Source: CAZGRP01 sp964527995 | GTDB taxonomy: Bacteria; Zhuqueibacterota; Zhuqueibacteria; Oceanimicrobiales; CAZGRP01 | Assembly (NCBI GenBank): GCA_964527995.1 | Contig: CAZGRP010000052.1 | Coordinates: 1-30,672 of the forward strand | Reading direction: 5' to 3' | Length of the DNA stretch: 30,672 nucleotides | Shown: one piece after another, positions 16,938 to 23,827 of the stretch | How the letters are laid out: every line of letters starts with the position of its first letter | Position numbering within the stretch: the first letter of the stretch is position 1 | Translations under genes and position numbers: made by a program | The notes under the pieces: generated by a model | Seen by the model: only the letters and a program-made list of their open reading frames with translations | Told to the model about the DNA's origin: nothing | Database searches by the model: none

Positions 16938-18377
16938 TTACTCCGGACGATGTGCCGTCGCCCTCAGATTCACCGCCAGGCAAATGATGGCCGCCATCCC
17001 CAGAATCCCGGACACCCCGAAAGCCCTCTGCACGAGCCAGACGCTCCCTGGCACCACCGACAACACCGAGGCAGGTAGGAGCAGAGGCAGAACACGGCCG
17101 ACCACTGCGGCGTTGCCCAGCCAGAATGTAGCGTCAACCAGGCTGCGGTGCGCCACCTCCTTCTTCTTGATGAACCCTGGAATCATGCGAACCGACATGC
17201 CGAGAATCAGCATGCTGATGAAACCCAGCAGGTACGTATGGCGGACAGCGTCAGCGCTGAATGGCAGTGGTTGTCCGTAGAAGGAGAAGATACCGATCAG
17301 CAGCTCGAGCAGGGCCCCGAAAGCCAGCCATGAGTAGGCCGAATACACCAATCGCTCGAAGCGGCCGAACTCACCGTAGTCCGGGATGCCTTCACGGGTG
17401 GGCCGGCGCTCCGGACCAGGATGGAGCTTCCGGTGCACGATCCATGGGTCGCGACGGCGCGTGAGGATGTCGAGGTTCCAGATAAACCACAGAACAACTC
17501 CGCCTTTGAGGATGCTACCAAGGGTGGAAAGCACGCCTGGCAGGCGCGACTGCAAGCCCAGAAAGGGGGGCAGGCCGGGGAGGAGCTGCAGCGACAGGGT
17601 AAGCAGATAGGCGTAGGCAACCGTGCGAACCGGCCAGTCAGGCGCCGCCAGCCGCAGATAGAGAGGAAGCATGCGGACGGAAAAGGCAAAGGCCACAGGC
17701 AGCAGGACCAGGCCGACAAAGGACTGGATGGCGAACCGGTCCCACCCCTGGTCAACGGCGATGGTGCCTCGCCACGCCATGTCGATCAGCAGAACCGCAT
17801 TGAGCGTGGCGTAGATTGCCCAGCCCGCCAGCATCATCCCGAAGAAAGGCCGAACCATCTTCAGCGCCGGTCGTTCCCCTATCTGCACCACCTGCCGCAT
17901 CGTCCCTATCAAGAGCAGCAGGTAGACGCCGATGCCTATCGCCTCCAGAATCCCCGAGGTAGCAACCACGATTCGCAACGGGACGAAGAGCGAACCTGTG
18001 GTGAAATAAGGCAGCATGGAATGGCCGAAACTGCGCAGGATCAGACCTATTACGACGGCCCAGAGGCTTCGCTTGATCCACTCGGGATGGACGATGGGCA
18101 CCCCTGCCAGCCGTGGGATGAAATGGAGGCTGATGCCCATGATAAACAGGCCGGCCCATCCGACCAGTTGCACGTGGCCATGGGTTTGAATAAAGCTGTA
18201 GAACCCCTTTCCCAGGGGAAAATTGAATCCGATGACAAAGGCCATGTGGGCACCGATGGCAAAGCCGGAAAAAATCGCCAGCGCCAGAGCCGCCCACACG
18301 TAGCCGACATAAAACTCAGCGTGTCGTAGCCGCTGGAGCTGCTCTTTCTCCAGATGGTTGCCAGCCATGACGGTCAT
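16938..18377 (-). CDS. NnrS-family heme/copper membrane protein
   Basis: A 479-residue protein with about 12 membrane helices. 'THGHVQLVGWAGLFIMGISLHFIPRLAG' near the N terminus is the hallmark of NnrS, a heme- and copper-containing inner-membrane protein found with denitrification genes and linked to NO tolerance. A second block 'RHTYLLGFISMLILGMSVRMIPGF' in the C-terminal half repeats the pattern. The first gene base could be 18398, directly after the mrp stop, but the ATG at 18377 has a GGGAG site and I use it. Downstream the cytochrome c gene begins 3 bases after this stop. The length is a little above usual NnrS and the middle segment carries a charged cytosolic loop (about 290-330). Confidence 0.82.
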   Translation of the reverse strand: MTVMAGNHLEKEQLQRLRHAEFYVGYVWAALALAIFSGFAIGAHMAFVIGFNFPLGKGFYSFIQTHGHVQLVGWAGLFIMGISLHFIPRLAGVPIVHPEWIKRSLWAVVIGLILRSFGHSMLPYFTTGSLFVPLRIVVATSGILEAIGIGVYLLLLIGTMRQVVQIGERPALKMVRPFFGMMLAGWAIYATLNAVLLIDMAWRGTIAVDQGWDRFAIQSFVGLVLLPVAFAFSVRMLPLYLRLAAPDWPVRTVAYAYLLTLSLQLLPGLPPFLGLQSRLPGVLSTLGSILKGGVVLWFIWNLDILTRRRDPWIVHRKLHPGPERRPTREGIPDYGEFGRFERLVYSAYSWLAFGALLELLIGIFSFYGQPLPFSADAVRHTYLLGFISMLILGMSVRMIPGFIKKKEVAHRSLVDATFWLGNAAVVGRVLPLLLPASVLSVVPGSVWLVQRAFGVSGILGMAAIICLAVNLRATAHRPE

Positions 18378-18398
18378 TTCCTGTCGGCTCCCTTTCAT

Positions 18399-19523
18399 CT
18401 ATTTCTCGAACACCTCCCTCAGTCTTTGCTGCAATGCCTGCTGGGTCGACTCTCGCTGCCGACTCGCTTCCGCGTGCTGCAAAACGGCCTGCGCGATGCC
18501 GCGAAACGCTTCCGCTAACCGGCCGTCGGGCGCAGCCAGAACGATGGGTTCGCCGCGGTCACCGCCCGCCGCAATGCGTGGATCCAGCGGAATCTTGCCC
18601 AGATAGGGCACGCCCAGACGGCCTGCCGCCTCTTCGGCCTCGCCGGCCGGAAAGACGTCATGTTCGGCGCCGCAACTCGGGCAGACGAAGGTCGCCATGT
18701 TTTCCACCAGGCCGACGATCGGCACTTCCACTTCCTGGAACATGTGAATGCCCTTGAGGGCGTCAGCAAGGGCGACCTTCTGAGGTGTGGTCACCATCAC
18801 CGCGCCGGTGAGGCGCAGGCGTTGCGACAACGTCAGCTGCGCATCTCCGGTGCCGGGTGGGAGGTCGATCACCAGAAAGTCCAGCTCACCCCAGTCGGTA
18901 TCCCGCAGCATCTGCTCGATGGCCCTGCCCACCAGGGGTCCGCGCCAGATCATCGCTTTGGCAGTGGGAGCCAGCAGAGCCAGCGACATCAGCTTCACGC
19001 CAGCCCGTTCCACGGGCAGGATGCGCCGGCCCACAACCTGCGGGCGCTTGCCTTCCACACCAAGCATCATCGGAAGATTCGGGCCGTAGACGTCGGCATC
19101 CAGGAGCCCAACGCGCTGCTCGAGCTTCGCCAGCATCAACGCCAGGTTGGCGGCCACTGTCGATTTTCCCACACCCCCTTTGCCGCTGGCGACGGCGATC
19201 TTGTAGCGCACGCCTGGGATGAGGCTGGATTCGCTGCGGATCTGTGCGGCGTGCAGCTCGTCGAGGCGCTGCTGCTTCAAACTCTTCGCCTCGACGTCCA
19301 CGTGAACCTCATCGATGCCGAGCTCTTCGCGGATCCGCCTGTCGACGGTCTGGCGGATCTGCTCGCCGACCTCGGGCTTCACGCCCACGAACGAAAGCTG
19401 CACGCGGACGGCATCGTTGTCGACGCTCACCTCTTTGATCATCCCGAAGCTGACCAGATCCCGAGACATGCCCGGGTAAGGAATGCGCTTCAGGATTCTC
19501 CACACGTCTTCTTCGCGAACCAT
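18399..19523 (-). CDS. Mrp/ApbC-type Fe-S cluster carrier ATPase
   Basis: A 374-residue Mrp protein: an N-terminal DUF59 domain (about 1-80), then a ParA/MinD-like ATPase with deviant Walker A SGKGGVGKST (113-122), switch motif 'DLPPGTGDAQLTLSQ' (220-234) and the CPSC pair (Cys281, Cys284) that holds a bridging 4Fe-4S cluster in the dimer. A C-terminal tail rich in Gln and Arg follows. It loads Fe-S clusters onto target proteins in the cytosol. It is first in the run that continues with the NnrS-like, cytochrome and DUF2249 genes; the NnrS-like frame abuts its stop. Cotranscription with the NO genes suggests cluster repair or assembly under nitrosative stress. Confidence 0.94.
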   Translation of the reverse strand: MVREEDVWRILKRIPYPGMSRDLVSFGMIKEVSVDNDAVRVQLSFVGVKPEVGEQIRQTVDRRIREELGIDEVHVDVEAKSLKQQRLDELHAAQIRSESSLIPGVRYKIAVASGKGGVGKSTVAANLALMLAKLEQRVGLLDADVYGPNLPMMLGVEGKRPQVVGRRILPVERAGVKLMSLALLAPTAKAMIWRGPLVGRAIEQMLRDTDWGELDFLVIDLPPGTGDAQLTLSQRLRLTGAVMVTTPQKVALADALKGIHMFQEVEVPIVGLVENMATFVCPSCGAEHDVFPAGEAEEAAGRLGVPYLGKIPLDPRIAAGGDRGEPIVLAAPDGRLAEAFRGIAQAVLQHAEASRQRESTQQALQQRLREVFEK

Positions 19524-19749
19524 GGCGTATCACTGTCCTTGAGGAAACATTCGTCCAGTCAGTCGGGAAGTAGGCAATAGTCGGTCGGCCGCCGCAAAGG
19601 CCGTTTTGCATTTTGGACTTTGCATCTCACTCAGCCTCTGCCACACCCAGCTTCCTCCAGCTACTCCTTCAAGGCGACCGCATTGTCATGCTGCTCGTCC
19701 CTGGCGCCGTCACCGGGCTCAGCAGGCTCGTGGACACGCTTGACGCAAC

Positions 19750-20118
19750 TCATCGCCAGCTTCCCGATTTCAGCTTGTTGATCACCTCGGCATGATCGGC
19801 CTCGGTGGGCGGCGGAGTCACAACGTGCAAGGCCACCAGCCGCGTCTTGGCCCTCAACCCGCGCGCCTCGCCAGCGGCGGCGAAACAGACCGAGCCCGAT
19901 GAAACCTGCTCTTCTCGCTCGCCCAATACCACGGTACCCTCCCCTTCCAGGATGACCAGGGCAAGATCCACCCCGGGTTGGTGAACCGGAATGAACTGCC
20001 CGGCTTCCAGGCAGACGAGAAGCATTTTCGTGCGATCACTTTCGGCGAGGACAATCGGGTTGAATTGTTGCGGCCGGAAGGCCAGCCGCTGCTTGTAAGA
20101 AGCTTCAAATACAGCCAT
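19750..20118 (-). CDS. Small single-domain cupin protein
   Basis: A 122-residue single cupin barrel. The core is 'LEAGQFIPVHQPGVDLALVILEGEGTVVLGE' with a histidine in the first cupin motif, followed by 'VSSGSVCFAAAGEARGLRA' in place of the second; the second-motif histidine is replaced, so metal binding may be incomplete. The ATG at 20118 follows a GAGG site. It is 63 bases downstream of the nitrite reductase gene on the same strand and probably in its operon. Similar small cupins sit next to NirK or hemerythrin genes in other denitrifiers; the activity is unknown. Confidence 0.8.
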   Translation of the reverse strand: MAVFEASYKQRLAFRPQQFNPIVLAESDRTKMLLVCLEAGQFIPVHQPGVDLALVILEGEGTVVLGEREEQVSSGSVCFAAAGEARGLRAKTRLVALHVVTPPPTEADHAEVINKLKSGSWR

Positions 20119-20181
20119 CTTCACACCTCGATTCTGATAGACCGGAACAAGGCAGCTCCATCTCAGGCCTGGGGCGACCTT

Positions 20182-21216
20182 TCACGGGCCTTTCCGGTAG
20201 ATGTCGGGCTGTTCAGGCCCTTCCACGACAAGCTGTCCCATGGCTCCGCGCTGAGTGCGAAAAATGCTGTGATCCACAAGGACAAAGGTACCCGGCACCT
20301 CGAGTTTGAACTCTACCATGGAGCCGGCACCGGCCGGGATCAGCGTCGTCTGAATGTTGCGCTGAAAGTCTTTCACCGAGCCCTCACGATAGACGCGATC
20401 GAAGATCTCGCCAATCACGTGGAAGGAGGACGCCAGGTTCGGGCCGATGTTCCCCACATACAGGCGCACAGTCTCGCCCACCTTCGCCTTCAACGCCCGT
20501 TGGCCCACTAAGGATTCCGTATGTCCGTTGAAGACCACGTACTCCGGCGCTTCAGCCATCGCCTTGGTCGAAGAATATGTCTGCAGACCCGCTTCGCCGA
20601 GGGCACCGCTTGTGTAGAATTCACTCTGCATCACAAAGTACTCGCGATCCACCTTCGGAAGTCCGCCGCGGGGTTCGACCAGAATAGCGCCATACAGGCC
20701 GTTGGCGATATGCACCGGCACCGGGGGAGACCCGCAGTGGTAGACGTAGAAGCCAGGACGAAGGGCTTTGAACACGCCGGTGGCAACCGTGCCCGGATTG
20801 GCCATCAGCACTTTTGCACCTCCAGCCGGCCCGGTGACGGCGTGAAAATCGACAGAGTGGGTGACTTTGCCCTGGGTGTTGTCCAGACGGACTTCGAAAG
20901 TGTCGCCCTCTCGGATGCGAATGAAAGGACCCGGCACGTGCCCATTGTAGGTCCAGAACTCGTACTGGATGCCGTCAGCGAGATCCATCACCTTCTCCTC
21001 GATCTTGAGGTCGATCACCAGGTGAGCGGGCTTGCTGCGGGTGATGGGGGGTGGCACGTTCGGGGCGAAGGACATTGGGGCGGGAGCCTTCCCCTCCGGC
21101 TCCGCCTTGCTGCATCCGGCCACAGCGAGATAACCCAGGCTGAGCACGACGACCACGAGGCTCAGCCCGCGCACGCCCGTCAGACACCGGTAAAGAGGGG
21201 ACCGAAAGGCCTTCAT
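20182..21216 (-). CDS. nirK: Copper nitrite reductase, AniA-like lipoprotein, with Leu at the type-1 copper axial position
   Basis: It reduces nitrite to NO at the outer face of the cell envelope. The 344-residue protein has a lipoprotein signal (LAVAGC, Cys35) as in Neisseria AniA, and two cupredoxin domains. Type-2 copper and catalytic residues are all present: His125, His160, His316, with Asp123 in 'HSVDFH' and His266 in 'FHVIGEIFD'. Type-1 ligands His120, Cys161 and His169 are present with the short 7-residue Cys-His loop of AniA, but the axial Met of 'HIANGMYG' is Leu174 (codon CTG). The ATG at 21216 has a perfect AAGGAGG site. It follows a DUF2249 gene and precedes a cupin gene in an apparent operon with two hemerythrin-like genes. 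Confidence 0.93.
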   Translation of the reverse strand: MKAFRSPLYRCLTGVRGLSLVVVVLSLGYLAVAGCSKAEPEGKAPAPMSFAPNVPPPITRSKPAHLVIDLKIEEKVMDLADGIQYEFWTYNGHVPGPFIRIREGDTFEVRLDNTQGKVTHSVDFHAVTGPAGGAKVLMANPGTVATGVFKALRPGFYVYHCGSPPVPVHIANGLYGAILVEPRGGLPKVDREYFVMQSEFYTSGALGEAGLQTYSSTKAMAEAPEYVVFNGHTESLVGQRALKAKVGETVRLYVGNIGPNLASSFHVIGEIFDRVYREGSVKDFQRNIQTTLIPAGAGSMVEFKLEVPGTFVLVDHSIFRTQRGAMGQLVVEGPEQPDIYRKGP

Positions 21217-21282
21217 TAGCAAACCTCCTTGAATTCGTGAAACTCGAAGCTGTGGGAACCCACACCGGCTCCGGCTGCCATT

Positions 21283-21447
21283 CTACACGGACTCTGCTTT
21301 CGCCTTGCCGATGCGTACCTTCCAAACTTCGGGTCCGCTCTCCAGCGCTTCCCAGGTGAACTGTCCCTCACGCTCGAAAGCGAACTGGTAATAAAGCGGC
21401 TTTGGGTCATGGTCATTGATGAGAACAAAAGACTGCCCTGGTTCCAG
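21283..21447 (-). CDS. DUF2249 domain, C-terminal part; 5' end lost in assembly gap
   Basis: Fifty-four residues remain before the TAG at 21283. They carry the DUF2249 signature 'NDHDPKPLYYQF' followed by 'EGQFTWEALESGPEVWKVRIGK', the C-terminal half of the domain. The frame runs straight into the N run at 21448. In many genomes such a DUF2249 domain is fused C-terminally to a hemerythrin-like domain, and just such a domain lies on the other side of the gap on the same strand, so this may be the tail of one HHE-DUF2249 protein. It ends 66 bases before the nirK start. Function in NO or redox handling is inferred from neighbours. Confidence 0.8.
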   Translation of the reverse strand: MEPGQSFVLINDHDPKPLYYQFAFEREGQFTWEALESGPEVWKVRIGKAKAESV

Positions 21448-21547
21448 NNNNNNNNNNNNNNNNNNNNNNNNNNNNNNNNNNNNNNNNNNNNNNNNNNNNN
21501 NNNNNNNNNNNNNNNNNNNNNNNNNNNNNNNNNNNNNNNNNNNNNNN
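21448..21547. other. Assembly gap of 100 N
   Basis: Exactly 100 undetermined bases, a nominal scaffold-gap size. It interrupts coding sequence on both sides (hemerythrin-like and DUF2249), so true gap length and frame are unknown. Confidence 0.99.
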
Positions 21548-21901
21548 TTCCAGCCGCTGCATCAGCAGGCCAAGCCGCTCCCAAACAGCGGGGCGTTCTG
21601 CAGGCTTTGCGGTGCGCAGCTCTCTGACCGCGGTTTCGATTCTGCCAATGTACTTCTCGATAAACTCGTGGTCGATGCTCATTGTCGCCGTCGCTGTGGC
21701 GTATTTCTTGATCAGCGGCTCGACTGCCGGATACAGGGCCGCCTCCTCGCCCTTGGCGTGCTCCAACAACTCCCCCCTGAGGAATTCGGCCAGCGAGTCT
21801 GCCTCCTCCGGAGCGCTCTCCTGGAATTTCCGCAGGCCACTCCGAAGCTTCTCCGAAAGCTGGCGATGATGTTTGCGGATCGCGTCACCTACTGTGCTCA
21901 T
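21548..21901 (-). CDS. Hemerythrin-like (HHE) domain, N-terminal part; 3' end lost in assembly gap
   Basis: About 118 residues of a four-helix HHE domain. Diiron ligands visible in order are His12 ('RKHHRQL'), His48 and Glu52 ('LEHAKGEEAALYP'), and His78 and Glu82 ('SIDHEFIEKYI'); the final H-x3-E pair should lie in the gap. The ATG at 21901 has a GAGGAA site 6 bases ahead; a GTG sits just before it at 21904. It lies between the complete hemerythrin-like gene upstream and the DUF2249 fragment downstream. Bacterial HHE proteins bind oxygen or NO at the diiron centre, or supply iron for cluster repair. I take this and the DUF2249 piece as probably one gene. Confidence 0.85.
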
Positions 21902-22008
21902 CACTTTCCTCGTTTCCTAGAATTGATCATCATTCACGCCTGCATCACGGGGCGCTTGTCCTTACCGCCTCGCCCGGCGGAGATGAAACGCCGCGGATGC
22001 GGATGATT

Positions 22009-22452
22009 TCAGCCGACGTGCACCCGGCGGTGCCTGGCCCATTGTGCCCCCAGGTCCTCGAGCGCGGCGGCGTCAAGGGTTTGCCTGGCCATCGGGAAAA
22101 GCACCTGTTCCTCCTTGGCGAAGTGCTGCCGAGCTACTTCGATGGCGTAGATAACCAGGTTGCGGGCCTCACCCAGGTCCTGGGATTCCTGAACCCGGTC
22201 GAGAGCATTCTCGATGTCGTTGTGCTCCTCGCGCATAACAGCCAGCGGGCCCATTTGTCCCAGCTCCGGCTCCAGCGCTGTAAACAGAAGGTCGTTCTCG
22301 AGTCGAGCATGAGGCTTCAGGGCGGCGGCGACCAGAGCCGCCTGTCGCTGCACCTCGGAGAGACCGTCGTTTTCACGCACGCTCTGCTCCAGGCGATCGA
22401 ACAGGGCGTAGAACACACCGTGCTCCCCCAACAAAGCATCTGTCATCTTCAT
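22009..22452 (-). CDS. Hemerythrin-like (HHE) diiron protein
   Basis: A complete 147-residue single-domain hemerythrin-like protein. The ligand pattern is intact: His11 ('LGEHGVF'), His48 and Glu52 ('KPHARLENDLLF'), His77 and Glu81 ('REEHNDIENAL') and His110 and Glu114 ('ARQHFAKEEQVLFP'). The ATG at 22452 follows GGAGA at a good distance; longer in-frame extensions upstream lack homology. It lies between the ferredoxin and the second hemerythrin-like gene, all on minus. A role in binding NO or oxygen, or in protecting Fe-S centres, is likely from its neighbours, not from its own sequence. Confidence 0.9.
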   Translation of the reverse strand: MKMTDALLGEHGVFYALFDRLEQSVRENDGLSEVQRQAALVAAALKPHARLENDLLFTALEPELGQMGPLAVMREEHNDIENALDRVQESQDLGEARNLVIYAIEVARQHFAKEEQVLFPMARQTLDAAALEDLGAQWARHRRVHVG

Positions 22453-22603
22453 GGCGCTGTCTCCATCGGTTTGATCGTTTCGTGGACTCCCGAGAAATGG
22501 TGCCCGCTGCGACCAGGCACGCATGCCAGTCGTTTTGAAGCGGCCTGGATCCTCGGCCTTGACCGACCCGGAGCGTTCACCCGGCGACATGGTCGTCAGC
22601 GGA

Positions 22604-22870
22604 CTAACCATCGAAGGCCGCCGCTTGCAGGACCGCAAAGTGTTGCCACTGAGGCGGGAGCTCCTCCACCGGGAAGATCGCCCCCATCGGGCAGACGTCG
22701 GCACAGACGCCGCAGTCGATGCATTCGCAAGGATTGATGTACAGCTTCGATAAACGCTGCTCCGGAGCCAAGAGCGTGTCGTCCGGGTCGTAGATGCAGA
22801 ACACCGGGCAGACGTCGACACACGTCTGGTCCATCACCCCCACACACGGCTCGGCAATCACGTAGGCCAT
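22604..22870 (-). CDS. 7Fe-type bacterial ferredoxin ([3Fe-4S][4Fe-4S])
   Basis: An 88-residue soluble electron carrier. Cysteines fall at 9, 17, 21 and 25 and at 50, 53, 56 and 60: the first group is CxxxxxxxCxxxC, lacking the middle Cys of a regular 4Fe cluster, and the second is the CxxCxxCxxxCP of a 4Fe cluster. This is the FdxA-type 7Fe ferredoxin plan, with 'AYVIAEPCVGV' at the N terminus as usual. About ten residues are inserted between the halves ('DPDDTLLAPEQRLSK'). The gene is first downstream of a perfect FNR-type box and lies ahead of two hemerythrin-like genes. It probably feeds electrons to a cytosolic partner of the nitrite/NO system. Confidence 0.92.
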   Translation of the reverse strand: MAYVIAEPCVGVMDQTCVDVCPVFCIYDPDDTLLAPEQRLSKLYINPCECIDCGVCADVCPMGAIFPVEELPPQWQHFAVLQAAAFDG

Positions 22871-22924
22871 CGACTCTACCTTAATGTCTCCTGAGCAAGG
22901 TAAGAAAGCCGAGAGTCAAAATCT

Positions 22925-22938
22925 TTGATGCAGATCAA
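22925..22938 (-). promoter_or_regulatory. Perfect FNR/DNR-type operator upstream of the ferredoxin gene
   Basis: TTGAT-GCAG-ATCAA is a 10/10 match to the FNR half-sites, and outer T/A bases extend the symmetry by one on each side (22924, 22939). The centre is about 61 bases before the ferredoxin ATG. On the minus strand a weak -10, TACCTT at 22897-22902, lies at the spacing expected for a class II site centred at -41.5. The nearby Crp/Fnr protein has the E-x2-SR recognition helix that reads this half-site. The N run begins 3 bases away. Confidence 0.78.
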
Positions 22939-22941
22939 ATT

Positions 22942-23041
22942 NNNNNNNNNNNNNNNNNNNNNNNNNNNNNNNNNNNNNNNNNNNNNNNNNNNNNNNNNNN
23001 NNNNNNNNNNNNNNNNNNNNNNNNNNNNNNNNNNNNNNNNN
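22942..23041. other. Assembly gap of 100 N
   Basis: Exactly 100 undetermined bases between the FNR-type box and the end of the regulator gene. An extra gene or promoter could be missing here. The 87 bases from 23042 to 23128 show no gene. Confidence 0.99.
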
Positions 23042-23128
23042 TCAACATCCTGGGCCGCTGCTGCGGTACCGGCCCGGGACATATCCGCACGATCCGGTAC
23101 CTGATACCTGGCAGCCGATTCCCAGCGT

Positions 23129-23827
23129 TCACCGCCCCAGCTCGCGCAGGCGTTTCACGTCGCGGATCAGAATCTTGTTGCCCCGGACCTTCAGCACCCC
23201 CTCTTCGGTCAACTTGCGGAAACTGCGCGACAGCGTCTCAAGGGTGGTGCCCAGAGAGGCCGCCAGCGTTCCTTTGCTGATGGACAGCCGGAGAAAGGGC
23301 TCCACAGGGTCCGGATGCTCTTGCTGCTCCAGTTCGGCGAGGAGGTAGCGAGCAAGCCGACCGCTCACCTCATGCAAAGTGATCTGTTCGAACTGAGCAT
23401 TGAGTTCGAGCAGCCGGCGAGCGAAAATGGCCAGCAACTTCCGGCATACCCCTGGATGGACGAGCAGAAAGCTCTCGATCCTGTCTTTCGGGAAAAAAAG
23501 CAGCTTCGAAGGCCGGGCCGCCTGCGCCCACGCAGGATAGGCGCTTCCGGCGAAAAGCGGCACATCGGCGAAGATATCGCCAGGGCGGCGGATGTGGAGA
23601 ATGAGCATCCGGCCCTCGGCGGAGAGCTTGTAGACCAGCACCTGGCCTTCAACCACCATGAAGAAGCCGCGATAGGCCTCACCTTCCCGAAAGACGATGT
23701 CGTTGCGGCCGAAGTGCTGCCACTGCACCATGTCGGAAAGCGTGTCAAGCTCGCAGTCATCGAGGTCGGAAAAGAGAGAGACCCTGCGCAGGATCTCCGC
23801 CGTCGGCGTGTCGTCTTTCTTCCTCAT
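23129..23827 (-). CDS. Crp/Fnr-family transcription regulator (DNR/NNR-like)
   Basis: A 232-residue regulator: an N-terminal cyclic-nucleotide-type beta-roll (about 15-125), a dimer helix (about 130-155) and a C-terminal winged HTH with 'KGTLAASLGTTLETLSRSFRKL'. The recognition helix has Glu-x-x-Ser-Arg, as in FNR and DNR, which reads TTGAT half-sites, and a perfect TTGAT-N4-ATCAA box lies downstream. The four N-terminal Cys of FNR are absent, so it cannot bind an FNR-type oxygen-sensing 4Fe cluster; a heme- or NO-sensing DNR/NNR-like mode is more likely. The ATG at 23827 overlaps the upstream stop as ATGA. It probably controls the ferredoxin, hemerythrin and nirK genes. Confidence 0.9.
   Translation of the reverse strand: MRKKDDTPTAEILRRVSLFSDLDDCELDTLSDMVQWQHFGRNDIVFREGEAYRGFFMVVEGQVLVYKLSAEGRMLILHIRRPGDIFADVPLFAGSAYPAWAQAARPSKLLFFPKDRIESFLLVHPGVCRKLLAIFARRLLELNAQFEQITLHEVSGRLARYLLAELEQQEHPDPVEPFLRLSISKGTLAASLGTTLETLSRSFRKLTEEGVLKVRGNKILIRDVKRLRELGR

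Noticed and set aside
16524..18377. NorC/NorB nitric oxide reductase pair
   Set aside because: The cytochrome c is NorC-like in shape, but the large subunit has NnrS motifs and not the NorB histidine set.
21251..21264. Inverted repeat TGTGGG-AA-CCCACA just upstream of nirK
   Set aside because: Six-base arms with a 2-base spacer are expected several times by chance in 30 kb, and no known operator matches it.
21923..21936. Second FNR-like site TTGAT-CATC-ATTCA before the second hemerythrin-like gene
   Set aside because: Only one half-site is intact and its centre is about 29 bases from the start codon, too close for the usual activator position.
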